A stretch of 41,969 nt of DNA from Bacteroidales bacterium (lineage in GTDB: Bacteria; Bacteroidota; Bacteroidia; Bacteroidales; CAIWKO01), in contig JALOBU010000026.1 in NCBI GenBank assembly GCA_023228145.1, positions 1 to 41,969 on the forward strand, in the 5' to 3' direction. Both the position numbers and the translations under genes were made by a program. The notes below the pieces were generated by a model that was not told where the DNA came from, searched no databases, and saw only the letters and a program-made list of their open reading frames with translations. Shown here piece by piece: positions 1 to 8,161 of this stretch. The number at the start of each line of letters is the position of its first letter. Within the stretch, counting starts at the first letter, position 1.

Positions 1-210
1 CACAAATTGGTCAGACGTGCATTTGTTAGCATTAAAAGAGCTTTGCCTAATATGTTTCACTATCTTGATAATCCCATGATACCAAAATCCACAAATGGAC
101 TTGAATCATTCTTTGGTCATCTTAAAAGTCATATCAGTATACACAGAGGATTGTCAAAAAAGAATAGGCAGAACTTTATTAAGTGGTACCTGTTTTACAG
201 AAATCAATGA
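1..210 (+). CDS. Transposase, C-terminal fragment (5' end outside window)
   Basis: The reading frame is open from the first base and stops at 208-210, so this is the last 69 codons of a gene that begins to the left. The peptide carries a segment of the form STNGLESFFGHLKSH followed by HRGLS and a basic/aromatic tail, which resembles the C-terminal Glu-containing block of DDE transposases that act on short insertion sequences. The exact IS family cannot be fixed from this tail alone (ISL3/mutator-like are possible). It has no relation to the downstream genes. A hairpin follows it at 248-276. No right-hand terminal inverted repeat could be identified because the left end of the element is not in the window. 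Confidence 0.7.
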   Translation, partial: HKLVRRAFVSIKRALPNMFHYLDNPMIPKSTNGLESFFGHLKSHISIHRGLSKKNRQNFIKWYLFYRNQ

Positions 211-247
211 GTTTTCTTAGCCATTTAAAGGATACCGCAATAAGAAA

Positions 248-276
248 AAAAGGACAGATTTATTCTCTGTCCTTTT
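248..276 (+). terminator. Hairpin, probable terminator of the transposase gene
   Basis: A perfect 10-bp stem, AAAAGGACAG (248-257) and CTGTCCTTTT (267-276), encloses a 9-nt loop about 40 bp after the transposase stop codon. The A-run on one side and T-run on the other would let it act in both directions. The rest of the gap up to 505 shows no gene I can support. Confidence 0.55.
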
Positions 277-505
277 GCGTCTATCCGTAAAACCTATTGC
301 TGGCAGGTTGCTCTCCAGCAGGGCCTACTTCCTCTTTAGTTTTACACTCGAAATATACAAAATGAAAAATCAAAAGTCACCAACTATTTTTGTCCCCATT
401 ACCAAAATGTCGAATTTTACCTTTGACATTCAAAGAGTAACCAAATGTGTACAAATTGCTTTTGAGAGAGCCTCGTAAAAATGTTTTTGAAAATCAGATG
501 TTTAG

Positions 506-1480
506 CTAAAAGTGTTCTACTTCATCGAAGTTGAATCCAATGATGACATTACCTTTTTTATCAATAAACCCCCATTTGTTACCTTTTTTTACTCTTGCAA
601 GACCATTATAAAAGTTTTTTGCTGTGTCAAATTGGGGTTTAATCACAAAATCACCTTTCAGGTTTATATATCCCCATTTTTTATCTTTAAGAGCCGGAGC
701 CAGTCCATCACGAAAATCGCCTACGCAGGTAAACTGAGGATTGATAATAAAAATTCCTGCCTTATCAATAAACCCCCACTTTTTATATCTTTTCACTTTT
801 GCAAACTCTCCAATAAAGTTACCGGTTTGTTCATATACAGTTTTTATTGCCCATTCTCCCTTATTATTGATATATCCCCAGAGTTTTCCTTGTCTGGCTT
901 TGGCCAAACCGCTGCTAAAAAACCCAATCTCATCAAACTGCCTATCCCCAATATAATTACCGCTTCTGTCAATAAGCTTCCATATTTTATCCAGGCAAAT
1001 TCGTGCACAGGTGTCTGAAAAATTTTCAGCAACATCATACTGAGGCTGAATAACCCAATCGCCTTTCTTATCAATATACCCCCATTTTTTGCCCTTGCGC
1101 ACAGGAGCCATTCCTTCATAAAAATCTTTTGCATCATCAAATTGACATGAGATAACAATATTTCCTTTTGTATCAATAAATCCCCAAAATTTATCTTTTT
1201 TCACTCTGGCTATACCTTCGCTGAAATCTCCTGCACATTCATATACAGGGTTGATCGCGAAAGAACCAGTGCTATCAATAAATCCCCATTTATTAAGCAT
1301 AACTCTGGCCAGGCCATTAGAGAAGTTTTGGGCGCATTCGTACTGAGGTTTAAAAAAATAATTGCCTTTTATATCAATATAACCCCAGTTTCTGCCTTCA
1401 CAGACAGGAACATATTTATTCTGAGCCTGCAACTGATAATTAAAGAAAATAAACAGCAAAAACATCAAAGATTTATTCAT
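506..1480 (-). CDS. Exported WG-repeat protein
   Basis: The 324-residue protein begins with a hydrophobic signal peptide ending near LQAQ (residue 20) and then consists almost entirely of about nine repeats of roughly 33 residues, each centred on a W-G-[YF]-I-[DN] core followed by KG and a later PQ[YF] motif. The fifth copy is degenerate (IWKLID). These are WG repeats (WG_beta_rep family), which fold into beta-rich repeat domains in exported or surface proteins of Bacteroidota; no enzymatic role is established. The gene is divergent from the next one and stands alone. A TATATTTG box on the minus strand lies 23 bp before the ATG. Length and repeat layout look intact. Confidence 0.85.
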   Translation of the reverse strand: MNKSLMFLLFIFFNYQLQAQNKYVPVCEGRNWGYIDIKGNYFFKPQYECAQNFSNGLARVMLNKWGFIDSTGSFAINPVYECAGDFSEGIARVKKDKFWGFIDTKGNIVISCQFDDAKDFYEGMAPVRKGKKWGYIDKKGDWVIQPQYDVAENFSDTCARICLDKIWKLIDRSGNYIGDRQFDEIGFFSSGLAKARQGKLWGYINNKGEWAIKTVYEQTGNFIGEFAKVKRYKKWGFIDKAGIFIINPQFTCVGDFRDGLAPALKDKKWGYINLKGDFVIKPQFDTAKNFYNGLARVKKGNKWGFIDKKGNVIIGFNFDEVEHF

Positions 1481-1502
1481 GCTTTTTTCATTTAAATTTC
1501 CA

Positions 1503-1510
1503 CAAATATA
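1503..1510 (-). promoter_or_regulatory. -7 box (TATATTTG) for the WG-repeat gene
   Basis: The minus strand reads TATATTTG, matching the Bacteroidota TAnnTTTG -7 element, and lies 23 bp before the start codon. No convincing TTG -33 element is present at the usual distance, so this is a one-box assignment. Confidence 0.4.
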
Positions 1511-1618
1511 AATTTTTTATCACAAACCCCTTTATTTGTTCGCAATGTATAAAAATCAGAAAAAATTCCGATAAACTGTTTTAACACTTCTTAAGAACGT
1601 GCGATAATTTTTTTGTTG

Positions 1619-1626
1619 TATATTTG
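1619..1626 (+). promoter_or_regulatory. -7 box (TATATTTG) before the 229-aa protein
   Basis: TATATTTG matches the TAnnTTTG consensus and lies 63 bp upstream of the ATG at 1689. A good -33 TTG at 19-20 bp is missing, so support comes from one box and its position in a divergent intergenic region. Confidence 0.35.
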
Positions 1627-1688
1627 CCGCTTGTTATCACATAAATATTTATACAATCATCTGAATATCAAAACAAAAATCAGGTATT

Positions 1689-2378
1689 ATGAAAAATATA
1701 ATTATTGTTGCCGTACTTTTTTTAATAGCAAAATACTGTTACAGCCAAGATATTGTTGTTTTGAATAATGGAAATGAAATCAAATCAAAAAATATTGAAG
1801 TTAATGAAGCTGGACTTAAAATTAATCTTTTTGATATAAATGGTAAGCAAATTCAAATTATCAAATCACAAGATCTTAAAGAAAAAAGAAATCTCCCTTC
1901 AGAACAACAAACTTTTTTAATTCCCAAACAGTTCGTTTTCATGATAAATTATGAAAATGGCAGCAATGATTTTTATAGGGATAAAATTACCCACGGAGTG
2001 GTAAACAATGTAAGTAATTTTATTGATAAGGATAACAATCCAGACGCCTATAAGATGTACCGCGATAATTACAAGCGTTATTCGCTTGCCAGAGGGCTTG
2101 TAGGCGCAGGCGGAGGCATATTTACTTTTGGCACGATTGCGCTGATAGTTAGTTATACCAACGGAAAAAAAGATGAAACGGACATAGGTGCAAGTTATAT
2201 TTTTATGGGTATGGGCGCCTGCTTCCTTGGGGCAGGACTGCCACTCTATTTCACTTCATTAAAAAAAATGAATTCTGCCTTTAACAATTACAGAAACTCT
2301 CTGAAAACAAGCCAGAATAATTTAAAAATAAACTTTGGCATTACTCATGACGGCCTCGGCATGAATGTTAAATTTTAG
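1689..2378 (+). CDS. Exported/membrane protein of unknown function
   Basis: I do not recognise a named family. The 229-residue product starts with a signal peptide (MKNIIIVAVLFLIAKYCYSQ). A short soluble segment of about 110 residues follows, with the look of a small beta-domain (IVVLNNGNEIKSKNIEV) of the kind seen in Bacteroidota proteins of this size. Two hydrophobic Gly-rich segments come next, around residues 138-158 and 166-188, probably a transmembrane hairpin. The C-terminus is polar and ends in NVKF. It is divergent from the WG-repeat gene and separated from the next gene by 111 bp. It appears complete; its function is unknown. Confidence 0.7.
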   Translation: MKNIIIVAVLFLIAKYCYSQDIVVLNNGNEIKSKNIEVNEAGLKINLFDINGKQIQIIKSQDLKEKRNLPSEQQTFLIPKQFVFMINYENGSNDFYRDKITHGVVNNVSNFIDKDNNPDAYKMYRDNYKRYSLARGLVGAGGGIFTFGTIALIVSYTNGKKDETDIGASYIFMGMGACFLGAGLPLYFTSLKKMNSAFNNYRNSLKTSQNNLKINFGITHDGLGMNVKF

Positions 2379-2457
2379 AACGGCCACCGGTTAACATCCA
2401 TACAAGTTCGTTTTACAATAATTACTTTTTCGAATAGTCTGCCTGACTACCCTTTAT

Positions 2458-2465
2458 TATCTTTG
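2458..2465 (+). promoter_or_regulatory. -7 box (TATCTTTG) before the UPF0316 gene
   Basis: TATCTTTG matches TAnnTTTG and lies 24 bp upstream of the ATG at 2490, a typical distance in this phylum. No clear -33 element is seen. Confidence 0.45.
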
Positions 2466-2489
2466 TAAAATTATTTTAATTTTAATGTT

Positions 2490-3089
2490 ATGACAATTCT
2501 TGACTTCCTTTCAACTGATGCACCTTTATTTACCTGGGTAGTGCTTCCCATATTGATTTTTTGTGCACGTATTTTCGACCAGAGTGTGGGAACTTTGCGT
2601 TTAATTTTTATTGCTAAAGGCATAAAAAAGTGGGCACCGGTTTTTGCTTTTTTCGAATCGCTGATATGGCTTCTTGCAATTGGCGAAATCATTAAACATC
2701 TTGATAACCCCTTATGTTATATTGCTTATGCGGGAGGTTTTGCCATGGGAAATTATATTGGTATGCTGCTCGATGAAAAAATATCACTTGGTAATGTAAT
2801 TATCAGGGTGATATTAAAAAATCAGGCACCCGAGTTAATCGCACACCTGAAAGAATCTCATTATGGAATCACGATATTGGATGCAGAAGGCGCTATGGGA
2901 AAAGTTAAGGTGATATTTTCAATAATAAAACGTAAAGATGTAAGCGACTTTATTGGTATCATTAACGAACTCAATCCCCAGTCTTTTTACACAATAGAAG
3001 AAGTAAGGTCGGTAAATGAAGGTGTTTTTAAAACTTCATCCAGAAAACACCTGATTAACCTGAACCTGATGACAAAAAAGCACAAATAA
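2490..3089 (+). CDS. UPF0316 membrane protein (DUF5698 plus DUF2179)
   Basis: The 199-residue protein matches the UPF0316/YebE-like layout. It has three hydrophobic segments in residues 12-95, including the conserved stretch around RIFDQSVGTLRLIF, FFESLIWL and YAGGFAMGNYIGMLLDEKI. A C-terminal soluble DUF2179 domain follows, with LKESHYGITILDAEGAMGKV and a distal YTIEEVRSVNEGVF-like strand. DUF2179 domains are thought to be small ligand-sensing or regulatory modules; the substrate of the family is not known. The length is normal and the start is supported by the -7 box just upstream. It ends 11 bp before the convergent radC stop. Confidence 0.85.
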   Translation: MTILDFLSTDAPLFTWVVLPILIFCARIFDQSVGTLRLIFIAKGIKKWAPVFAFFESLIWLLAIGEIIKHLDNPLCYIAYAGGFAMGNYIGMLLDEKISLGNVIIRVILKNQAPELIAHLKESHYGITILDAEGAMGKVKVIFSIIKRKDVSDFIGIINELNPQSFYTIEEVRSVNEGVFKTSSRKHLINLNLMTKKHK

Positions 3090-3100
3090 TCCGTTTGCTA

Positions 3101-3793
3101 TTATTTCATCAAGCCTTCGTCAGCAAAGCTGAAATAGGTGTTATCCCCGATAATAATATGATCCAGAACGCCAATATCCATCAGTTCTCCTGCTTGTTTT
3201 AACTTGTTTGTCAGTTTGATGTCGGCTTCACTGGGTTTAATATTTCCAGAAGGATGATTATGGCAAAGGATAATGTTGGAAGCATTATGTTCCAGGGCGG
3301 TTTTGAATATTTTTTTTGGGTCGGCAACTGTGCCGGCAATACCACCCTGACTGATGTTTATTTTTCTGATAATTGTGTTGGCCCTGCTGAGCAGCAGTAT
3401 CCAAAATTCTTCATAAAGATTGCCCGCGAGGTTGCTCTGAAAATATTCAAACACATCTTTGCTGCCTGAAATTTTTTCTTTCACTGCTACTTCTGATACC
3501 CGGCAGCGCTGCCCTAACTCCAGGGCGGCAATAATACTTAATGCTTTAGCTTCGCCAATACCCCTATGCTTCATAAGGTCTGCAAGTGAAAGTTTCGCCA
3601 GTTCCAGTAAATTCCCCGAAACTTCCGCTAAAATACTTTTTGACAGGTCAACGGCAGTTTCATTTTTTGAGCCGGAACGAAGTAATATAGCCAGCAGTTC
3701 AGCATCACTCAATGCTGATTTCCCTTTGGTAATTAGTTTTTCGCGTGGCCTATCGTCTTCGGCCCATTGTTTAATATTGCGCAGTTCGGTCAT
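3101..3793 (-). CDS. radC: RadC/MPN-domain (JAMM) DNA repair-associated protein
   Basis: I take the ATG at 3791-3793, giving 230 residues. The longer open frame runs back through the upstream terminator and has no family similarity there. The N-terminal half (residues 1-100) contains helix-hairpin-helix-like repeats (RGIGEAKALSI). The C-terminal half carries the JAMM/MPN+ zinc motif H178-N-H180-P-S-G with D191 in the expected spacing. RadC proteins have been linked to DNA repair, but their biochemical role remains unsettled; a metalloprotease-like or nuclease-like function is inferred from the fold. The gene lies downstream of rpsT beyond a hairpin terminator, so it is probably read by read-through or from a weak promoter of its own. 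Confidence 0.92.
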   Translation of the reverse strand: MTELRNIKQWAEDDRPREKLITKGKSALSDAELLAILLRSGSKNETAVDLSKSILAEVSGNLLELAKLSLADLMKHRGIGEAKALSIIAALELGQRCRVSEVAVKEKISGSKDVFEYFQSNLAGNLYEEFWILLLSRANTIIRKINISQGGIAGTVADPKKIFKTALEHNASNIILCHNHPSGNIKPSEADIKLTNKLKQAGELMDIGVLDHIIIGDNTYFSFADEGLMK

Positions 3794-3846
3794 GTAAAAT
3801 ATTTTTTGTAAAATTAAAACAATACTGTTTTCACGGGCAAAAAAAA

Positions 3847-3867
3847 ACCCTTGCTTTCGACAAGGGT
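3847..3867 (-). terminator. Rho-independent terminator after rpsT
   Basis: On the minus strand ACCCTTG (3867-3861), a 7-nt loop and CAAGGGT (3853-3847) are followed by a run of T residues. It sits 25 bp after the rpsT stop and between rpsT and radC, as expected for an intrinsic terminator of the tRNA-Glu/rpsT unit. Confidence 0.8.
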
Positions 3868-3891
3868 GGAATTTAATAGAAAATAAAAAAC

Positions 3892-4146
3892 TTATTTCAT
3901 AGAAGCACAAAACTTTACCAATCCTGATTTCAGGTTAGCAGCTTTGTTTTTGTGAATAATATCCTTTGTAACAAGTTTATCTATCATAGAAATCATTTTA
4001 GGCATTTCAGCAAGCGCTTTTTCTTTTTCCTTCAGGCTTCTGAAGTTTTTAAGTGCATTGCGCATGGTAATAGCATAATAGCGATTATGCTCCCTTTTTG
4101 TTTTTGTTTGCCTGATTCTTTTTTCTGATGAAATGTGATTAGCCAT
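3892..4146 (-). CDS. rpsT: 30S ribosomal protein S20
   Basis: The 84-residue basic protein starts MANHISSEKRIRQTKTKREHN and has the S20 pattern of helices rich in Lys/Arg, with KNKAANLKSGLVKF near the C-terminus. It binds the 5' and 3' minor domains of 16S rRNA during assembly of the small subunit. The longer in-frame extension upstream reads through the tRNA-Glu gene and is not coding, so the ATG at 4144-4146 is chosen. Only 17 bp separate it from the 3' end of the encoded tRNA, so the two are likely in one transcript, and no promoter-like box is seen between them. A strong terminator follows. Confidence 0.95.
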   Translation of the reverse strand: MANHISSEKRIRQTKTKREHNRYYAITMRNALKNFRSLKEKEKALAEMPKMISMIDKLVTKDIIHKNKAANLKSGLVKFCASMK

Positions 4147-4165
4147 AATTTTATATTTTTTGTTG

Positions 4166-4239
4166 CAGCCCGTAGGGGACTCGAACCCCTGATTTCCAGG
4201 ATGAAAACCTGGCGTCCTAACCAACTAGACGAACGGGCC
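4166..4239 (-). tRNA. tRNA-Glu (anticodon TTC)
   Basis: Read on the minus strand, the 7-bp acceptor GGCCCGT pairs with ACGGGCT (with a G1-U72 pair), the anticodon stem CCAGG/CCTGG encloses the loop TTTTCAT with anticodon TTC, and the T-arm has the GGTTCGAGTCC core. The discriminator is G. It decodes GAA/GAG. A TAACTTTG box lies 28 bp upstream on the minus strand. A small hairpin (CCTCAA/TTGAGG, 4250-4264) lies between the box and the mature 5' end. rpsT follows at close spacing. Confidence 0.95.
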
Positions 4240-4267
4240 TCTTACATTGCCTCAATTTTTGAGGGTG

Positions 4268-4275
4268 CAAAGTTA
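4268..4275 (-). promoter_or_regulatory. -7 box (TAACTTTG) of the tRNA-Glu/rpsT unit
   Basis: The minus strand reads TAACTTTG, fitting TAnnTTTG, 28 bp before the mature tRNA 5' end. A TTTG lies 15 bp further upstream (4294-4291), closer than the usual 19 bp, so the -33 call is uncertain. Confidence 0.45.
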
Positions 4276-4313
4276 GCATTTTTTTTAATACAAAATAATA
4301 TTTAATGAAATTT

Positions 4314-5012
4314 TCATAACTGTTCATCGGGATCTGCCTGAAAACGAAAACCCAGGCGTTTGCCGGTCATCATGCGCATATTGGATGAATACTCCTTAAT
4401 CTGTGCCACAGATAACTCTTTCAGCATATCGTAGGGCTGCAACAACAAATCAAAATCAAGGCAATACAAAACTGCTGTTTCCAGTATCTGGCGTAAAGTT
4501 TGATAATCTATGGATTCCTCAATAAATGTATTGCTTAAATAATCCATTTGTCTTTTGCCCTCAACCACAAAATGGAATTCTTTATTAACAAAGATTCGGG
4601 CAACAAGATAACCGATGTCGTTTTCGCGGTTAAACCTTAATGAATCGGCAAGAAAGTTATAAACGTATATGATGCCACAATAAGCTCGTGTTTCGTCCTC
4701 TTTAATATAAGGACTCCTCATAATGGAATGTTCTCTTGGAAATTCAAAGACATTTGTATGCATCAGGAAAATCAGAGTGTCACCCGCAAAACTCAACTCT
4801 GCTTCATAGTCTCCTTTGCTCAAATATTCAACAGGGATTTTAAATAATTTGTTCTTACGTAAAAACTTCTGGCTTTCAAGAGAAAAATCTTTCAATACCA
4901 CCTTAAGTTCATTAAACACCTGCAAAGTGTTGTGGTAAACCTTTTGCTTCAATACAGATTTTGACTTGAAACGCTCCAGTATATCATTCATCCTTTCTTT
5001 TTTCCGAGGCAT
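4314..5012 (-). CDS. Conserved hypothetical protein, soluble
   Basis: I do not recognise a named domain in this 232-residue protein. There is no signal peptide or transmembrane segment, so it should be cytoplasmic. The N-terminal region is basic and helical. The middle holds mixed strand/helix sequence (DYEAELSFAGDTLIFLMHTNVFEFPREH). A later stretch (IGYLVARIFVNKEFHFVVEGKR) looks like a beta-meander. It lies on the same strand as dgt, 56 bp downstream of the dgt stop, so the two may be co-transcribed, which does not itself show a functional link. A second in-frame ATG seven codons downstream (4989-4991) is an equally plausible start. Confidence 0.75.
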   Translation of the reverse strand: MPRKKERMNDILERFKSKSVLKQKVYHNTLQVFNELKVVLKDFSLESQKFLRKNKLFKIPVEYLSKGDYEAELSFAGDTLIFLMHTNVFEFPREHSIMRSPYIKEDETRAYCGIIYVYNFLADSLRFNRENDIGYLVARIFVNKEFHFVVEGKRQMDYLSNTFIEESIDYQTLRQILETAVLYCLDFDLLLQPYDMLKELSVAQIKEYSSNMRMMTGKRLGFRFQADPDEQL

Positions 5013-5068
5013 CTTTTTAATAATTAAAATAAATATTTACGCAAAAGTACTTATTTCTAATGATTATA

Positions 5069-6298
5069 CTAAAATCTGGTTAGTTCTCCGAAAAGTTTCA
5101 TGGCATACTGGTCGGTCATAGAGGAAATATAATGCAAAATGGCTCTTTTATAATCCTTTTCGTTTTGGATATCATATATTAATTCATTACTGAATTTTGA
5201 ATTTTTCCGTTTTTCAAGATTTATATCTGAATATTTCATCAGCCAGTATTTATATGCCCCTATCAAAGAAGGATAGGTTTTTTCATAAGAATCAAGTTTT
5301 TTGCAGAGATTGTTTTTTTTATCGTAAAGCTCATCCAATACTGAGTACAGGGAATTTATCACCAGCGAAGCCAGCTTGTTGTAATATTCAAGGCGTTTGT
5401 GTTTGTAAATATGTTTATAATTAAAAGCTTTAACAGAATTAATCATTTTCAGGTATTTATCGGAAAAACGTATACCTTCCAATGGAGAACTCATTTTGCA
5501 TAAATTCCCGATAAAGTCGTTCATTAATATGGTATTGTTTATCTGCCATATTTTTACTTTCTTGATTTCGCCAACGATTTCGGAGAGCTCCAACATCTGG
5601 TATTTATCAAGTATCTTCAGTGTCAGTGCATCTTCAATATCCCTGCCAAGATAAGAGATTTTATCCGCTATTTTCACCACACATCCCTCCCACGTGTACG
5701 GAGCGTATTGATTGGGTTTTTCTATTTTTTCAAGAATTATGGCTTCATGACGGGGGAAGATTGCATTTTCATTCACTTCGCCACAATGAGATATGATGCC
5801 GTCACGAACCGCATAAGTAAGGTTCAGGTTCTTTTCTTTGTTTGTCAGGTCTGGCAATGTTTCCAATTTGTCAACAAAAAAAAGACTGTTTTTTTCGTGC
5901 CAGAAAAATTCATTCATTTCCCGTTTTGCAATTTCCCGTATAATATATTCACCTTCATGCCCAAATGGCGCATGACCAAGGTCGTGCCCTATAGCTATTG
6001 CTGAAGTTAACTCTGTATTCAGTCCCAAAAAGCTGGCAATAGAATAACTCACAGCAGCAACATGAGTTACATGTTCAATGCGGGTACAAACATGGTCATT
6101 CTGTGTAGCATAAAACACCTGTGTCTTATGTTTCAGCCGGCGATAGGCCTTGCTATGAAGAATGCGGTTATAATCACGTGAAAACTCGCTGCGGATATCG
6201 TCCTTCTTTTGGTATATCTTCATTTCACGCCTGACACAAGGCTTCCATTTGGGGCTTCTTATGTTCACAGCATGTTCCCTGAATTTTGGAAAAGGCAT
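5069..6298 (-). CDS. dgt: Deoxyguanosinetriphosphate triphosphohydrolase (dGTPase)
   Basis: The 409-residue protein has the signature of the dGTPase branch of the HD-domain phosphohydrolases: YRRLKHKTQVF near residue 53, RIEHVTHVA as the first metal-binding His, then GHDLGHAPFGHEGE carrying the HD dyad. These enzymes hydrolyse dGTP (some act on other dNTPs) to deoxynucleoside and tripolyphosphate, trimming the dNTP pool. The length fits the shorter dGTPase-like subgroup rather than the 500-residue E. coli enzyme. It is divergent from the flavoprotein gene at 6575 across a 276-bp AT-rich gap. No partner gene in the window explains its regulation. Confidence 0.9.
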   Translation of the reverse strand: MPFPKFREHAVNIRSPKWKPCVRREMKIYQKKDDIRSEFSRDYNRILHSKAYRRLKHKTQVFYATQNDHVCTRIEHVTHVAAVSYSIASFLGLNTELTSAIAIGHDLGHAPFGHEGEYIIREIAKREMNEFFWHEKNSLFFVDKLETLPDLTNKEKNLNLTYAVRDGIISHCGEVNENAIFPRHEAIILEKIEKPNQYAPYTWEGCVVKIADKISYLGRDIEDALTLKILDKYQMLELSEIVGEIKKVKIWQINNTILMNDFIGNLCKMSSPLEGIRFSDKYLKMINSVKAFNYKHIYKHKRLEYYNKLASLVINSLYSVLDELYDKKNNLCKKLDSYEKTYPSLIGAYKYWLMKYSDINLEKRKNSKFSNELIYDIQNEKDYKRAILHYISSMTDQYAMKLFGELTRF

Positions 6299-6512
6299 AA
6301 AAAATTTTTTACACGGTTCTTTATGTTTTCAGACAAATAATCTTAAACAAAATTAATTAAATAAATTTCAAATAAAAATGACTGTGATTTTAAAATATAA
6401 AATTAACCTGAAAGCTTTATCAAAAATACAGAATCAAATCAAAATTATTGTAACAATGAATGTTCAATAATTCAATATTGATATCATATTTAAAAATACA
6501 TTCAAGATAAAC

Positions 6513-6543
6513 TTTGTTTCTCATTAACTGCATTATATCTTTG
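6513..6543 (+). promoter_or_regulatory. Promoter of the flavoprotein-glycosyltransferase operon
   Basis: TTTG (6513-6516), 19 bp, then TATCTTTG (6536-6543) match the Bacteroidota sigma-ABfr consensus exactly. Transcription would begin around 6550, about 25 bp before the ATG at 6575. Confidence 0.8.
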
Positions 6544-6574
6544 TGCCAGAAAAAAACAGAAATAATCTTTTTTA

Positions 6575-8161
6575 ATGAGCAAAACTGCAATTATCATTGG
6601 GGCCGGCCCTGCAGGATTAACATCCGCTTATGAACTGATTACCAGGACGGATATCAAACCATTGGTAATTGAAAAATCGAACGAAATCGGAGGAATATCA
6701 AAAACCGTTAACTATAAAGGAAACCGCATTGACCTGGGAGGTCATAGGTTTTTTTCCAAATCAGATGTAGTGATGAAATGGTGGCAACGCATTCTTCCGA
6801 TTCAAGGTTCTGAATCTAAAGATGATTTGCTTAAAAAAACGAATAACTTAAACCAGAAATCAAAAGTTATCCTGGCGGAAGGAGGACCTGATCCTGAAAA
6901 AACCGACAAGGTGATGCTGATACGCAACAGGCTGTCCCGGATTTTTTTCCTTAGGAAGTTTTTCGATTACCCGATTACTTTGAATGGAAAAACACTTAAA
7001 AACCTTGGGTTGATAAGAATTATTAAAATCGGGGCGACTTATTTCTATGCAAAAATATTCCCTGTTAAAAACGTCAAAACGCTTGAAGATTTTTTTATCA
7101 ATCGCTTTGGCAGAGAGCTTTATAATACATTTTTCAGAGATTATACCGAAAAAGTATGGGGAGTGCCGTGCAACAAAATTGCAGCCGACTGGGGCGCACA
7201 ACGCATCAAGGAATTATCTGTAACCAGAGCCATTTTGCATGCACTCAAAACCAGCTTCAGGAAAAATACAGATATTGAGCAAAAAAACACCGACACCAGC
7301 CTGATTGAACAATTCATGTACCCCAAACATGGCCCGGGACAAATGTGGGAAACGGTTGCAAAGATTATTGAAGAAAAAGGCGGCACTATCATCAGGAATT
7401 GTGAAGTAAAAGCATTACATATAAATGACGGGAAAATAACAGGCGCTAGCTACCACGACCATAATTCAAATAATAATATTCGTGTAAATGGCGAGTATTT
7501 TTTTTCCACCATGCCCGTCAAAGAACTTATTATAGCCATGGACAACAAAGTGCCTGAAGAAGTTATGGAAATAAGTAAGGGACTGCAATACAGGGATTTT
7601 ATCACCGTTGGTCTTTTGTTAAATAAACTGAAACTGAAAAACAAAACCAATATCCCAACACTTAACGAGCTTATCCCCGACAATTGGATATACATTCAGG
7701 AACGTGATGTTAAAATAGGTCGTCTGCAAATTTTCAATAACTGGTCGCCATATATGGTAGCAGACATTCAAAAAGTCTGGATTGGCCTTGAATATTTCTG
7801 CAACGAAGGTGATGAACTTTGGAGTATGGACGATAATGCCTTTATCTCTTTTGCCATTGATGAACTTGCAAAAATTGATATTATTGATAAAAATGAAGTT
7901 ATAGACGCCACTCTGCTCAGAATGCCTAAAACATACCCTGCTTACTTCGGCACCTACTCTAAATTCCACATCATAAGAAATTATACAGATAGTTTTGAAA
8001 ACCTTTTTCTTATAGGCCGAAACGGTATGCACAAATACAACAATCAGGACCACTCGATGTTGACTGCCATCAGAGCGGTTGATAATATCATTTCCGGAGA
8101 AACATCAAAAGAAGCAATCTGGAATATTAACACCGAAGAAGAATACCATGAAGAAAAATAA
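6575..8161 (+). CDS. FAD-dependent oxidoreductase, UDP-galactopyranose mutase/protoporphyrinogen oxidase-like
   Basis: The 528-residue protein opens with a dinucleotide-binding fold (G9-A-G11-P-A-G14), followed by the family motifs GGISKT and DLGGHRFFSKS that position FAD. The middle contains DYTEKVWGVPC and the KHGPGQMWETV motif. The C-terminus has GRNGMHKYNNQDHSM, which closes the flavin site. This is the COG1232-type group often found in polysaccharide gene sets, related to UDP-galactopyranose mutase; the substrate here is unknown. The stop overlaps the next gene by 14 bp, so translation is probably coupled to the membrane glycosyltransferase, which supports a role in envelope sugar or lipid-linked glycan metabolism. 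A textbook promoter lies upstream. Confidence 0.85.
   Translation: MSKTAIIIGAGPAGLTSAYELITRTDIKPLVIEKSNEIGGISKTVNYKGNRIDLGGHRFFSKSDVVMKWWQRILPIQGSESKDDLLKKTNNLNQKSKVILAEGGPDPEKTDKVMLIRNRLSRIFFLRKFFDYPITLNGKTLKNLGLIRIIKIGATYFYAKIFPVKNVKTLEDFFINRFGRELYNTFFRDYTEKVWGVPCNKIAADWGAQRIKELSVTRAILHALKTSFRKNTDIEQKNTDTSLIEQFMYPKHGPGQMWETVAKIIEEKGGTIIRNCEVKALHINDGKITGASYHDHNSNNNIRVNGEYFFSTMPVKELIIAMDNKVPEEVMEISKGLQYRDFITVGLLLNKLKLKNKTNIPTLNELIPDNWIYIQERDVKIGRLQIFNNWSPYMVADIQKVWIGLEYFCNEGDELWSMDDNAFISFAIDELAKIDIIDKNEVIDATLLRMPKTYPAYFGTYSKFHIIRNYTDSFENLFLIGRNGMHKYNNQDHSMLTAIRAVDNIISGETSKEAIWNINTEEEYHEEK

Noticed and set aside
275..478. 67-codon ORF after the transposase
   Set aside because: It starts inside the terminator hairpin and has no recognisable features or start signal.
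3794..3910. Upstream extension of radC (39 codons)
   Set aside because: It reads through the rpsT terminator and matches nothing; the ATG at 3793 starts the family sequence.
4147..4224. Upstream extension of rpsT (26 codons)
   Set aside because: It is the translated tRNA-Glu gene.
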